Below are positions 8,297 to 17,623 of a stretch of 64,000 bases of DNA, one piece after another (the stretch's first letter is position 1; every line of letters begins with the position of its first letter). Below the pieces are notes generated by a model that saw only the letters and a list, made by a program, of their open reading frames with translations, did no database searches and was not told the DNA's origin. The DNA comes from JALHUB01 sp963719465. GTDB lineage: Bacteria; Chloroflexota; Dehalococcoidia; DSTF01; JALHUB01. A program made the translations under genes and the position numbers. The stretch is from contig OY970386.1 of assembly GCA_963719465.1 (NCBI GenBank), forward strand, positions 558,001-622,000, read 5' to 3'.

Positions 8297-9595
8297 ATGA
8301 CCGCCCGCATGGACGCGAGACGACGCTTCTGGTCCGATATTCGCTTCCCGCCACGCGATCAGCTCCGCCGCTACGTCCAGTTGAACATCTACGGCGCGCC
8401 GCTCTCCGCCCTCTGGGCCGGCCTGAACACCCTCATCGCGCCCTACGCCGTAGAGCGTCTCGTCCCCGCCGGCGAGAAGAACACCTACCTCGGGCTATTG
8501 CTCTTCTTCGGCCTCGGCGTCGCCGTCTTGACGCAACCCTTCGCCGGCTCGCTGAGCGACGGCTACGGCTCCCGCTTCGGCCGCCGGCGCCCCTTCATCC
8601 TCGGCTCGGCCGCCCTCGACGGCGTGTGCATCATCCTCTTCGGCCTCGCGTTCAACTTCTGGTTCGCCTTCGTCGCCTACGCCCTGCTGCAGGTCGTCTC
8701 GAACTTCGGCCAGGCGGCCTACCAGGCGCTCGTGCCCGACTTTGCGCCTCCGGCTGAGCGAGGCGTCGCTTCCGGCGCGAAACAGGCCGTCGAAGTCGGC
8801 GGAACCGTCATCGGCCTCGGCGTAGCCGGCCTCTTCACCAGCATCAACGCTCCCTGGGGCGCCTACGCCATCCTCATCCTCCTGCTGCTGCTCGGGGCCG
8901 CCACGCTCTTCCGCCGCCTGCCCGAGAAGCCGAGCGTCGGCCGGCCGTTCTGGGAGGGCGTCCGCCGCGCGGACTATCGCGCCTTCTTCTACGATGCTCG
9001 CGCCAACCCCGGCTTTACCCGCCTCCTCGCCGCGCGCTTCCTCTTCTTCCTCGGCTTCGTGTCGATTCAGCGCTTCCTGCGCAACTTTCTCTCCAACGTC
9101 TTCCACCTGTCGAGCCCGGGCGCCTGGGCCGCCGGCATCCTCGTCCTGGCGACGGTCGTGGGCATCGTCGGCGCCCTGCTGGCGGGCAGCGCCGTCGACC
9201 GGCTGGGAAGGCGCAAGGTGGCCTTCTTCGCGGCGCTGGTCGCCGCCGTCTACCTCGTGCCGATCGGCGTCTTCCCGAACCTGTGGCTGATGCTTGCGCT
9301 GGGCGCGATCCTGGGGCTGGCGGGCGGAGCCTACGCCGCTTCCACCTGGGCCTTCCTGGCGGACGAGATGCCCCAGGGCGAAAGCGCCCGCTTCTACGGC
9401 ATCGCCAACTACGCCACCGCCGGCGCCGGCGCGCTTGGCGCGGGCATCTTCGGCGTCATGATCGACCTTCTGAACGGCTGGAAGTACATCGCCGGCTACC
9501 GCGCCCTCATCCTCGTGGCGTCCGCCCTGCTCGTCCTCAGCCTGCCCCTTCTGCCGAAAGAGAAGCCGCGAACGACGGCCCAGGCAAGCGGCTAG
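8297..9595 (+). CDS. Major facilitator superfamily transporter (GPH/sugar-cation-like)
   Basis: 432-residue, twelve-helix MFS permease. The loop 2-3 signature DGYGSRFGRRRPFILG (about residue 90) and the repeated half-signature DRLGRRKVAFF (about 300) are clear; the arrangement resembles the GPH and sucrose/melibiose-type symporters, but the substrate is not identifiable. The ATG at 8297 is preceded by a -10 box and no ribosome site. Convergent with the acyltransferase-like gene, with a 3-base gap. Confidence 0.87.
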   Translation: MTARMDARRRFWSDIRFPPRDQLRRYVQLNIYGAPLSALWAGLNTLIAPYAVERLVPAGEKNTYLGLLLFFGLGVAVLTQPFAGSLSDGYGSRFGRRRPFILGSAALDGVCIILFGLAFNFWFAFVAYALLQVVSNFGQAAYQALVPDFAPPAERGVASGAKQAVEVGGTVIGLGVAGLFTSINAPWGAYAILILLLLLGAATLFRRLPEKPSVGRPFWEGVRRADYRAFFYDARANPGFTRLLAARFLFFLGFVSIQRFLRNFLSNVFHLSSPGAWAAGILVLATVVGIVGALLAGSAVDRLGRRKVAFFAALVAAVYLVPIGVFPNLWLMLALGAILGLAGGAYAASTWAFLADEMPQGESARFYGIANYATAGAGALGAGIFGVMIDLLNGWKYIAGYRALILVASALLVLSLPLLPKEKPRTTAQASG

Positions 9596-9598
9596 TCG

Positions 9599-10405
9599 TC
9601 AGGAAAGAGAGCGCTGGATGGACTCGGCGTAGACGCCCCACCATTCGCGGGGCAGCAGCCGCCCCACCGCCGTCATCGACTCCTCGCGCGCCCGCCGGTC
9701 CGCCTCCTCGCGCGTCATCCCGTGGTCGAGTCGAAGCGCCAACGGCTCGCCGACACGCAGCACCAGCGTCGACCCCTCTTCGAAGACGCCCAGCGGGTAC
9801 AGCGGATAGCCATGCCGCGAGAGCGTCGCCAGGAACAGCCCGTTGCCGGCCGGCGGCTCGATCAGGACGCCCGGGCCCGCCGCTTCCGGCGTTATGCCCA
9901 CCGGCCCGCCCTTCAGCGCCGTGAGGACGCGCCGCAGCGACGACGCCCGCGCCATCACCAGCTCCGGCCGCCGCGGCAGGACGATCAGACCGTATATCAG
10001 GCCGACCCGCGCGAAAACCCAGCGCGTCAGCGCCACAGGCACGTTAATCGGACCGACGTGCCGTCCGTACCACTCACTCGTCAGCAGCCAGCTCAGCTCC
10101 CTGCGGCCCGGACGCCGCTCCGCTACCGCCGCGCTCACCGCCATCGCCGCGTGGTAAGTGTTCAGGCCGGAGCGGTTGAAGTGGTTCATCACCAGCACGA
10201 ACGAGGAGTCTTCCGGTAGCCGCTCGAAGCCCTCGAATCGCCTCGGGTAGGGGCAGTTCGCCATCACAAGCGCCGAATCGTGCGCGAACGAGCGCCGGCG
10301 CCCGAACAGCAGATCGAAGGCGAATCGCGGCAGCGGACGCTTGGGGAATGAGTACTTGGGGCGCTTGACGGCCGCCTCACTACGTTCCATTACTGCCTCT
10401 ACCAT
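9599..10405 (-). CDS. PlsC-like acyltransferase-fold protein with degenerate motifs
   Basis: 268-residue protein resembling 1-acylglycerol-3-phosphate acyltransferases: VMNHFNRSGLNTYHA aligns with the NHxxxxD catalytic block and GITPEAAGPGV with the FPEG block. The catalytic Asp of HX4D is replaced by Gly and PEG is replaced by PEA, so catalysis by the standard mechanism is doubtful, or the family has diverged. The N-terminus is basic and the body has a few hydrophobic stretches, suggesting membrane association. ATG 10405 follows GGAGG with good spacing; an internal ATG at 10389 is a weaker alternative. Confidence 0.6.
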   Translation of the reverse strand: MVEAVMERSEAAVKRPKYSFPKRPLPRFAFDLLFGRRRSFAHDSALVMANCPYPRRFEGFERLPEDSSFVLVMNHFNRSGLNTYHAAMAVSAAVAERRPGRRELSWLLTSEWYGRHVGPINVPVALTRWVFARVGLIYGLIVLPRRPELVMARASSLRRVLTALKGGPVGITPEAAGPGVLIEPPAGNGLFLATLSRHGYPLYPLGVFEEGSTLVLRVGEPLALRLDHGMTREEADRRAREESMTAVGRLLPREWWGVYAESIQRSLS

Positions 10406-10587
10406 CCCCCACCTCCCGGTCGCCTGCTCGCTGAGAGCGCCGTCCCGCCCTCAGCAAAACGCCGGCCTGTAGTCGGGCCGACGTAGCCTGGTCGCCGCTC
10501 CCATCGCGTTCGTAGCCACCATCAAGCCTAGCCGACCGGGTCGGTGAGATCAATCTCATTCCGGAGAAGCGCCTTCATTCGCGTTCG

Positions 10588-10596
10588 TGTTATCAT
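10588..10596 (+). promoter_or_regulatory. Extended -10 promoter of the HAD/GH65 operon
   Basis: TG-T-TATCAT (hexamer 10591-10596), 53 bases ahead of the ATG of the HAD gene. No convincing -35. It lies in the 244-base divergent region behind the acyltransferase-like gene. Confidence 0.4.
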
Positions 10597-10649
10597 ACGC
10601 AGGTGACGCCAGGCCGTAGTCCGTCTCGGGAGGTCCTAGGAAAGGGGCC

Positions 10650-11571
10650 ATGACCAGCCCAAGCAGACTGGACCGTCTGCCACAATCCCTGCACCATCGC
10701 TTCACTCTCATCATATTCGATTGGGACGGCACCGCCGTGCCGGACCGCCGCACGCCCGTGCCCGACCTCAACCGCGCGCTGGAGGCGCTCCTCAAACGCG
10801 ACATCTGGATCGCGCCCGTCACCGGCACCAAGGTCGAAAACCTGGAGAACCAATCGCTCCTGCTCCTCTCGCCCGAGGCCCGCGCCCGGAACCTCATCGT
10901 CTGCACGAACCGCGGCTCCGAGGTCTGGTCCTACGACGCCGCCGGCGTCCGTCGCCAGGTTTACGGCCGCGTCGCCACCGCCCTAGAAGAGCAGCAGCTC
11001 ACCGTCGGCGCCGAAGACCTGCAGCGGCAGCTTCGCGACCGCGGCCTCGAAACCGAGATCATCTACCAGCGCCTCAACCGCCGCAAGGTCGACTTGATTC
11101 CCCTGCCCGAGTGGGCTGACCCGCCGAAGGCGAAGATCGCCGACCTTATCGCCGCCACGAGACAGCGCGTTCGCGCCGCCGGCTTCAACGAGATCGGCGA
11201 CGTCATGGTCCTCGCCGCCGACCTCGCACGCAAGGCCGGCCTCGCCCAGCCGCGCATCACCAGCGACGGCAAGTACGTAGAAGTCGGCCTCACCGACAAG
11301 GGCGACTCCGTCGCCTGGCTCTTCGAGCACGTCGCCCGGCCGAACCACATCGAAGACCCTGACGTCCTCATCGCCGGCGACGAGTTCGGCGACGTTCGGC
11401 GGCTTCTCCGGCAGCGACGCGCGCATGCTTGTCGCCGAGGCGGCGGGTTCTGTCATCATCTCGGTCGGCCCCGAGCCCGCCGGCGTCCCCGAGCCGGTCA
11501 TCAAGGTCGCCGACGGTCCAAAAGCTTTCGCGGAGATACTGCAGTGGCAATCGACGTTAGCAACGAGTTGA
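10650..11571 (+). pseudogene. HAD-IIB (Cof-type) phosphatase, frameshifted
   Basis: Sugar-phosphatase-like member of HAD subclass IIB. FDWDGT (residues 23-28) holds the nucleophile Asp; VTGTK is motif II; the Cof-type EVGLTDKGDSVAWL Lys and the motif-III acidic residues in LIAGDEFGD follow. After GDEFGDV the frame is shifted: dropping one base near 11394-11399 gives GGFSGSDARMLVAEAAG, VGPEPAGVPEPVIKVADG and a stop at 11569-11571, a typical end for this family and a 306-residue protein. Without the correction the frame reads Arg-rich nonsense into the GH65 gene and creates an artificial 1047-residue fusion. AGGAAAGGGG precedes ATG 10650. It probably dephosphorylates a sugar phosphate linked to the GH65 product. 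Confidence 0.85.
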
Positions 11572-13793
11572 TCGCCGGCAAGAATGAGTCGTGGGCGCTC
11601 ATTTCCCACGGCTTCGACCCGCTCAACGAGCGCGGCGCCGAAGCCGTCTTCGCCCTATCCAACGGCCATTTCGGCGTTCGCGCCGCCCTTGAAGAGGGCA
11701 ATCCCGCCTCCAACCCGATGATCATCGTCGCCGGCATCTTCGTGCCGACCTCCGGCCCTGCCGCTCAGACGCTGCTCACCCTCCCGGACCCGTCGACCCT
11801 CTTCGTCAGCGCCGAGATGATCAACTTCAGCATGTCCAGCGTCCGCACCAACTCGCACTCCCGCGTGCTGGACATGCGCGAAGCCACTTTGCACCGCTCC
11901 TGGTCCTTCACCGACCGTCACGGCCGTTCCTGGCTCTGGCGCTCGCAGCGGCTGGCCTGCGCCGCCCGGCCGGAGCTTTACCTCTACCGCCTCGTCCTCT
12001 CGCTCGAGAAAGGTGAAGGCGCGGAGAAGATCATCGTCGCCCTCCCCAACCTCGCACATAAGCCAGCAATCCACCTACCCCAGCAAGAGGCGCCGACGGA
12101 GCAAGAGCCGATTACCCGCGCCAAGACGTGGCTCTTCAAGGACGGCAGGCCGGCGGCCCTCACCAACTCATCGATAAGCGCCGAAGTGGCGCCCAATCAA
12201 CCGCTCGTCCTCGACCTGATAAGCGAGATCGTCCCGAAAAAGCAGCGCCCCGGCGAGCGAAACGGCCTCTCCTGGCAAAAGCTCAGAGACGAGCACAAGC
12301 GCGTCTGGGAAGACCGCTGGGCGCTGGCGGACACGCGGATCAAGGGCAACGACAAGCTCCAGCAGGCCCTTCGCTTCGCCAGCTATCACCTCATGTCCTC
12401 CGCCACCGTGAACGACGGCCTCAGCTCCATCGGCCCCCGCGACCTCTCGGGAATCGCCTATCACGGCCACGTCTTCTGGGACACCGAGCTCTTCATCCTC
12501 CCCTTCCTGATCCTGCTCTGGCCCGAAGCCGCCCGCTCCTGCCTCCTCTACCGCTACCGCACCCTCGACGCCGCCCGTCACCGCGCCCGCTCCTTTGGTT
12601 ACCGCGGCGCCATGTACGCCTGGGAATCGACCGACACCGGCGAAGACCGCACTCCTGACTTCGTCGCCCTGCCTGACGGCTCCGCCGTCCGCGTCCTCAA
12701 CGGCGAACAGGAAAACCACGTGACTTCCGCCGTCGCCTACGCCGTCATTCACTACTGGCGCGCGACTGGCGACGACGCCTTCATGCGCGACTTCGGCGGC
12801 GAGATCCTCTTCGAGTGTGCCCGCTTCTGGCACAGCCGCGTCTCGCCATCCGACCACCTGTATTCCATCCGGCGCGTCATCGGCCCGGACGAATACCACG
12901 AGGGCGTCGACAACAACGCCTACACCAACGCCATGGCCCGCTGGACGCTCCTGGAAGCGGAATCTTACGCCATGAACCTCCGCCAGTCCGACCCCGAAGC
13001 GGCCGCGGCGCTGGAGCGACGTCTCCGAATCAAGCCCAACGAGCCCCAGGACTGGCGCCGCGTCGCCGAGCGGATCAAGCGAAGCACCTTCCTCACGGAC
13101 GAGGTGGTCGAGCAGTTCGACGGCTTCTTCAGCCTTCAGGCCGTCGACGTCGGTTCCTATCTCAGGGCCGGCGTCCCGCTGGACATCGCCGTCGGCCACG
13201 ACGCCGTCCAGCGCCTGCGCGCCGTCAAGCAAGCCGACGTCCTGATGGCCATGCGTCTCCTGCCGGAGCTGTGGACGGAGGCCGCCGCATGCAAGAACGT
13301 CGCCTACTACGAGCCGATCACCGCTCACACCAGCTCCCTCAGCCCGCCGATCCACGCCCTCATCGCCGCCTGGATTCGCGACGACGCCCTCTGCCGCAAG
13401 TACCTCGAACAATCCATTGACATCGACATGCTGCCGCCATATCGTGGCGCCGCCGGCGGCGTAAGAATCGGCTCGCTCGGCGCACTGCGCCAGGTAGTGG
13501 CGTTCGGCCTCGCCGGGCTCAAATTCAAAGCCGAGGGAATCGCCTTCGATCCCTTCCTGCCCAGCGGCACCGACAATCTCGAATACTCATTCCTCTGGCA
13601 AAAGCGCCGCGTCGACGTTCGCATCGGCGCCAACTCAGTGACGGAGGTGAGAATAGAAGGAGCACCGGCGCGAGTGCGCGTGAATATGGAGGAGCGCCTG
13701 GTTGAACCGGGCAACTGGCAGTCTTTCAGCTACGACCCCGCCGTCACCTTCTGGTCGGCCATCGGCAGAAAGGGAGACTCCGATGTTACTTGA
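11544..13793 (+). CDS. Glycoside hydrolase family 65 (disaccharide phosphorylase/hydrolase)
   Basis: 749-residue GH65 enzyme, the family of maltose, trehalose, kojibiose and nigerose phosphorylases. The N-terminal beta-sandwich begins HGFDPLNERGAEAVFALSNGHFGVR; the (alpha/alpha)6 barrel carries DLSGIAYHGHVFWDTE and the general-acid Glu in VIGPDEYHEGVDNNAYTN; the KQADVLMAM segment helps bind phosphate in phosphorylases. Start: GTG 11544, with GGAG eight bases upstream and overlapping the HAD gene by 28 bases; residues encoded before this are a frameshift artefact. Substrate linkage cannot be read from the sequence. Its 3' end overlaps the Usp gene by 11 bases, indicating translational coupling. 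Confidence 0.92.
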   Translation: MAIDVSNELIAGKNESWALISHGFDPLNERGAEAVFALSNGHFGVRAALEEGNPASNPMIIVAGIFVPTSGPAAQTLLTLPDPSTLFVSAEMINFSMSSVRTNSHSRVLDMREATLHRSWSFTDRHGRSWLWRSQRLACAARPELYLYRLVLSLEKGEGAEKIIVALPNLAHKPAIHLPQQEAPTEQEPITRAKTWLFKDGRPAALTNSSISAEVAPNQPLVLDLISEIVPKKQRPGERNGLSWQKLRDEHKRVWEDRWALADTRIKGNDKLQQALRFASYHLMSSATVNDGLSSIGPRDLSGIAYHGHVFWDTELFILPFLILLWPEAARSCLLYRYRTLDAARHRARSFGYRGAMYAWESTDTGEDRTPDFVALPDGSAVRVLNGEQENHVTSAVAYAVIHYWRATGDDAFMRDFGGEILFECARFWHSRVSPSDHLYSIRRVIGPDEYHEGVDNNAYTNAMARWTLLEAESYAMNLRQSDPEAAAALERRLRIKPNEPQDWRRVAERIKRSTFLTDEVVEQFDGFFSLQAVDVGSYLRAGVPLDIAVGHDAVQRLRAVKQADVLMAMRLLPELWTEAAACKNVAYYEPITAHTSSLSPPIHALIAAWIRDDALCRKYLEQSIDIDMLPPYRGAAGGVRIGSLGALRQVVAFGLAGLKFKAEGIAFDPFLPSGTDNLEYSFLWQKRRVDVRIGANSVTEVRIEGAPARVRVNMEERLVEPGNWQSFSYDPAVTFWSAIGRKGDSDVT

Positions 13794-14703
13794 GACTGCG
13801 CCGTTGTTGGTCCCGCTAGACGGGTCCATGCCCGCAGAGAAAGCGCTGCGGGTAGCGGAAGCGATCGCCGAGTTGCAGGAGAATGATATACAGGTGCTCT
13901 ACGTATCGCCGCGGCCGCTGACCGCCGAAGAGACGGCCGCGCGCCTGAACCTCGGCGACGAATGGCGGACGCAGATCACCCTCATCAACGCCGTCGGCGA
14001 CCCGGCGGAGACGATCCGTCGCATCGCCTGGGAGATCCACGCCGGCGCCATACTGATGTCCAGCCACGGCGAAGGCGGCAACCTGGAAGAGCCCGCCGGC
14101 CACGTCACCCTTCACGTCCTTCAGAACCCGCCCTGCCCGGTCTTCGTCCTCCGTTCCGCCCTCGACGCCGGCACCCAGGTCCACCGCCTTGAGCACCTGC
14201 GCCGCATCCTCGTCCCCCTCGACGGCAACTTCGAGTCGACCCTCTCAGTGGAAGAGGCCTGTCTGCTCGCCTCCCGCTCCAACGCCCGCCTGCTAATGCT
14301 GCACGTCGTCGACACGCGCCCCGACACCGAGCCCGCGCCCGCCTCGCCCTTCTTCCTCGATGACCCGCGCCACGAGCTCGAAGCCTGGCAAGACGAGTTC
14401 CTGCGCAGCAGCTTCGCCGTCGCCGGCATACCGCGAAACGCCAACTTGGTCGTCGCCCTGCGCGTCGGCGACCCCGGCGAGGAGATCGTCCGCTACGCCG
14501 CCGACTCGGACTGCGACCTACTCATCGCCTCCTGGAAGGGACGCCTCTCGCCCGGCCGAGCGCGCGTCGTGCAGATACTGTTGGAGCGCGCGACCTATCC
14601 GCTGCTCTTCCTCGTCGCCCGCGCGCCCGACGGTGATGACGAAGACCGCCCGCTTCCCCTCACCCAGGACATAGTGCAGCCGCGTCGCTCGCGAGCCGGC
14701 TAG
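13783..14703 (+). CDS. Tandem universal stress protein (two Usp domains)
   Basis: 306-residue protein with two Usp folds: about 7-125 (starts LLVPLDGSMPAEKAL) and about 143-288 (starts RRILVPLDGNFEST). The ATP-type G-x2-G-x9-G-S/T loops are only partly kept (MSSHGEGGN in the first, IASWKGRLSPGRARVVQILLE in the second). ATG 13783 has AGGGAG upstream and lies inside the last codons of the GH65 gene. The operon HAD-GH65-Usp, with ferritin 23 bases further on, suggests a storage or stress function. Confidence 0.9.
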   Translation: MLLETAPLLVPLDGSMPAEKALRVAEAIAELQENDIQVLYVSPRPLTAEETAARLNLGDEWRTQITLINAVGDPAETIRRIAWEIHAGAILMSSHGEGGNLEEPAGHVTLHVLQNPPCPVFVLRSALDAGTQVHRLEHLRRILVPLDGNFESTLSVEEACLLASRSNARLLMLHVVDTRPDTEPAPASPFFLDDPRHELEAWQDEFLRSSFAVAGIPRNANLVVALRVGDPGEEIVRYAADSDCDLLIASWKGRLSPGRARVVQILLERATYPLLFLVARAPDGDDEDRPLPLTQDIVQPRRSRAG

Positions 14704-14726
14704 GAAAGAACCCAAGGAGGGAACCA

Positions 14727-15242
14727 ATGCTCAGCGATGACATGCTCCAGAAGCTGAACTCCCAGCTCAACGCCGAAATGTACTCCGCCTACCTCTACCT
14801 GTCGATGGCCGCCCACCTCGAATCACGAGACCTCGACGGCTTCGCCAACTGGATGCGCGTCCAGTTCCAAGAAGAGCAGATGCACGCCTTCAAGTTCTTC
14901 GACTTCATCAACAGTCGCGGCGGTCGCGTCGCCCTGGCGTCCATCGACGCTCCGCCAAAGGACTGGGATTCGCCTCAGGCCGCCTTCGCCCATGTCCTCG
15001 CTCACGAGCAGAAGGTCACGGGACTGATCAACGCCCTCGCCACCGCCGCCGCAGCCGAATCCGACCACGCGACCAGCGCCTTCCTCCAGTGGTTTGTCAA
15101 CGAGCAGGTGGAGGAGGAAGAGTCGGCGAACCGCATCCTCCGTAACCTCAAGCTCATCGGCTCCGACGGCGCCGGCCTCCTCGTCCTGGACCGCGAGCTC
15201 GCCCTACGCGTCTTCGTCCCGCCGCCTACCACCCAACCCTGA
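14727..15242 (+). CDS. Ferritin (non-haem iron storage)
   Basis: 171-residue four-helix ferritin forming the iron-storage shell. Ferroxidase ligands are visible: the Glu of QLNAEMYSAYLYLSMA (helix A), EEQMHAFKFF with Glu and His (helix B), and EQVEEEESANRI (helix D) with Gln/Glu. The length and motifs fit FtnA-type rather than bacterioferritin (no haem Met context is evident). A very good AAGGAGGG ribosome site precedes ATG 14727. The start codon lies 23 bases after the Usp gene, so the two are probably cotranscribed. No iron operator like those of the feo operon is seen here. Confidence 0.95.
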   Translation: MLSDDMLQKLNSQLNAEMYSAYLYLSMAAHLESRDLDGFANWMRVQFQEEQMHAFKFFDFINSRGGRVALASIDAPPKDWDSPQAAFAHVLAHEQKVTGLINALATAAAAESDHATSAFLQWFVNEQVEEEESANRILRNLKLIGSDGAGLLVLDRELALRVFVPPPTTQP

Positions 15243-15354
15243 ACCTGAGCAAAGACGACCCTGGTATAGCATCTGCTTCCCAGACATCCGGCCACAGCGC
15301 TGACCATCTCGTCGTCCTCTTGACGGGGAGCATATGCATAGTGTATCCGTACTA

Positions 15355-15360
15355 TATACT
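15355..15360 (+). promoter_or_regulatory. Candidate promoter of the propeller gene
   Basis: TATACT at 15355-15360 in a locally AT-rich stretch; TTGACG at 15320-15325 is too far away for this hexamer but would fit GTATCC/TATCCG at about 15343-15349 with 17-18 bp. Which pair is used is undecided. Confidence 0.35.
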
Positions 15361-15413
15361 CGTAGTTTCCGGTTCCGGCTCGGATGCCGCATTCTAATCA
15401 TGGGAGGTGCATG

Positions 15414-17570
15414 ATGCGCGCTGGAAACCTTGTTCGACTGTTGCTTGTCGGACTGACGGGAGTGCTGGTCCTCCCATTGCTAGTGGGTGTCCTTGCCCTG
15501 CGCGGGCCCGCACCCGGCGCCCAAGCCGCCGACGACGTCTCCCACATCGCCACCATCCGGACGGGGTCAGCCGGCTATGCCCCGGTGAACGCCGCCGTCA
15601 ACCCCAACACCAATCTCATCTACGTGGCGGACGCCGAAAACACCGTCTCCGTCATCGACGGCGTCACCAACACGGTCGTCGCCACCGTAGCGGTTGGGAA
15701 TGACCCCTACGGCGTAGCCGTCAACCCCAACACAAACCTCATCTACGTGGCGAACAGCGGTAGCAACACCGTCTCCGTCATCGACGGCGCCAGCAACACG
15801 GTCGTCGCCAGCGTACCGGTTGGGGACGGCCCCCTGGGTGTGGCGGTTGACCCCACCTCGAACCTCATCTACGTGACGAACGACAACAGCAGCAACGTCT
15901 CCGTCATTAACGGCGTCACCAGCGCGGTCGTCGCCACCGTGACGGTCGGGAGTGACCCCTGGGGCGTGGCCGTCAACCCCAACACAAACCTCATCTATGT
16001 GGCGAACTATGGCAGCAGCAACGTGTCCGTCATCGACGGCGGCACCAACACCGTCGCCACCGTAGCTGGCATCAATGGCCCCATGGGCGTGGCCGTTGAC
16101 CCCACCCCAAACCGCATCTACGTGACGACCAGGGGCACCAACACCGTCTCCGTCATCGACGGCGGCACCAACACCGTCACCACCGTAGCGGGCATGAATT
16201 GGCCCTACGGCGTGGCCGCTAACCCCAGCACGAACCGCATCTACGTGACGAACAGCTTTGGGGACGCCGTCTCCATCATCAACAGCCTCAGCAACACGCT
16301 CGTCACCACCGTAGCGGTTGGTGGGACTCAGCCCTACGGCGTGGCCGTCAACCCCAGCACGAACCGCATCTACGTGGTGCACCGTAACGACGCCACCGTC
16401 TCGGTCATCGACGGGGCCGGCAACACTGTCCTCGCCACCGTAGCGTTGGGGAGTGGCCCCGTGGCCATCGCCGCGAACCCCAACACGAACCGCATCTACA
16501 CGGGGAACGTGTGGAGCGACACGGTCTCCGTCATCGACAGCACCAGCAATACGGTCGTCGCGACCGTACCGGGCATGAATGCCCCCCAGGGCGTGGCTGT
16601 CGACCCCAACACCAACTTCATCTACGTCGCGAACGAGGGCGGCGGCGTCTCCGTCATCAACGGCGCCAGCAACGCGATTGCCGCCACCGTAGCGGTTGGG
16701 AGTCTACCCTTCGCTGTGGCCGTCGACCCCACCAGGAACCTCATCTACGTGGCGAACGGGGGCAGCAACACCGTCTCCGTCATCAACGGCGCCAGCAACA
16801 CGGTGGTCGCCACCGTAGCGGTTGGGACTCAACCCTGGGGCGTGGCCGTCAACCCCAGCACCAACCGCATCTACGTGGCGAACGCTGGTGGCGGAATCTC
16901 CGTCATCGACGGCGCCAGCAACACGGTCATCGACACCGTGGCGGTCGGCACTATGCCCAGGGGCGTGGCCGTCAACCCCAGCACCAATCGCATCTACGTG
17001 GCGAACTGGGGCGGCGGCGTCTCTGTCATCGACGGCGCCAGCAACACGGTCATCGACACCGTAGCGATAGGAACCCCCTCCGGCGTGGCCGTCAACCCCA
17101 GCACGAACCGCATCTACGTGGCCAGCTATTCGAGCAACAACGTCTCTGTCATCGACGGCGACGGCGACACGGTCCTCGGCACCGTAGCGGTGGGAACTGG
17201 CCCCTATGACGTGGCCGTCTTCAACGCGAACCGCATCTACGTGGCGAACACCGTGGATGACACGGTATCCGTTATCGAAGACACGCCGGTCCCCCACCAT
17301 CGGCACACGGCTACGCCGACGGCCGAACCGGCTACCGAGACGCCCACGCCGCCTCCGACTCCAGCAGCCACCGCCGGGCAGCCGCCTGCTACGTCCGCGC
17401 CGCTGGGAGGCGTCGGGCCACAGGTTCTCCCGCCAGCGACGGGTAGCGGCTCGGCTGGTGGAGACTCGTGGACATCAATGGTCTGGCTGCTTGTCGGTGC
17501 TGGCGGCACTTCGGCGCTGGCCGGCGGCTGGTGCGTCAGGAGGCGCTCCCACAACGCTCAAAGCAAGTAG
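15414..17570 (+). CDS. Secreted YVTN-family beta-propeller protein with 14 repeats and LPXTG-like C-terminus
   Basis: 718-residue exported protein. A signal peptide (VRLLLVGLTGVLVLPLLVGVL) ends near AQAADD. Then come 14 repeats of about 42 residues, each built like V(S)VIDGASNTVVATVAVG..PYGVAVNPNTNLIYVAN, i.e. 14 propeller blades, enough for two seven-bladed domains. A Pro/Thr-rich linker leads to LPPATGSG, a hydrophobic stretch and a basic RRRSHNAQSK tail, resembling a sortase-type or membrane anchor. ATG 15414 was preferred to 15411 because GGAGG is better spaced. Ligand unknown; adhesion or cell-surface scaffolding is an inference. At DNA level the blades form an imperfect 126-base tandem repeat. 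Confidence 0.9.
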   Translation: MRAGNLVRLLLVGLTGVLVLPLLVGVLALRGPAPGAQAADDVSHIATIRTGSAGYAPVNAAVNPNTNLIYVADAENTVSVIDGVTNTVVATVAVGNDPYGVAVNPNTNLIYVANSGSNTVSVIDGASNTVVASVPVGDGPLGVAVDPTSNLIYVTNDNSSNVSVINGVTSAVVATVTVGSDPWGVAVNPNTNLIYVANYGSSNVSVIDGGTNTVATVAGINGPMGVAVDPTPNRIYVTTRGTNTVSVIDGGTNTVTTVAGMNWPYGVAANPSTNRIYVTNSFGDAVSIINSLSNTLVTTVAVGGTQPYGVAVNPSTNRIYVVHRNDATVSVIDGAGNTVLATVALGSGPVAIAANPNTNRIYTGNVWSDTVSVIDSTSNTVVATVPGMNAPQGVAVDPNTNFIYVANEGGGVSVINGASNAIAATVAVGSLPFAVAVDPTRNLIYVANGGSNTVSVINGASNTVVATVAVGTQPWGVAVNPSTNRIYVANAGGGISVIDGASNTVIDTVAVGTMPRGVAVNPSTNRIYVANWGGGVSVIDGASNTVIDTVAIGTPSGVAVNPSTNRIYVASYSSNNVSVIDGDGDTVLGTVAVGTGPYDVAVFNANRIYVANTVDDTVSVIEDTPVPHHRHTATPTAEPATETPTPPPTPAATAGQPPATSAPLGGVGPQVLPPATGSGSAGGDSWTSMVWLLVGAGGTSALAGGWCVRRRSHNAQSK

Positions 17571-17623
17571 GCGGGCCGTCGCGAAGAATCGCCGCGTCCG
17601 TGAGAGGCTAGCCGTGGCCCGCC
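17570..17623. terminator. Possible stem-loop after the propeller gene
   Basis: GGCGGGCC (17570-17577) pairs with GGCCCGCC (17616-17623), enclosing a 38-base loop. There is no T tract, so this is at best a weak transcription stop between the propeller gene and valS. Confidence 0.3.

Noticed and set aside
10650..13793. A single 1047-residue HAD-GH65 fusion enzyme
   Set aside because: The junction is out of frame for the HAD family; the second frame supplies its proper C-terminus and stop, and GH65 has its own start and ribosome site.
15600..17280. Tandem DNA repeats that might be a CRISPR or satellite array
   Set aside because: The 126-base units are in frame and encode propeller blades; no constant repeat with unique spacers.
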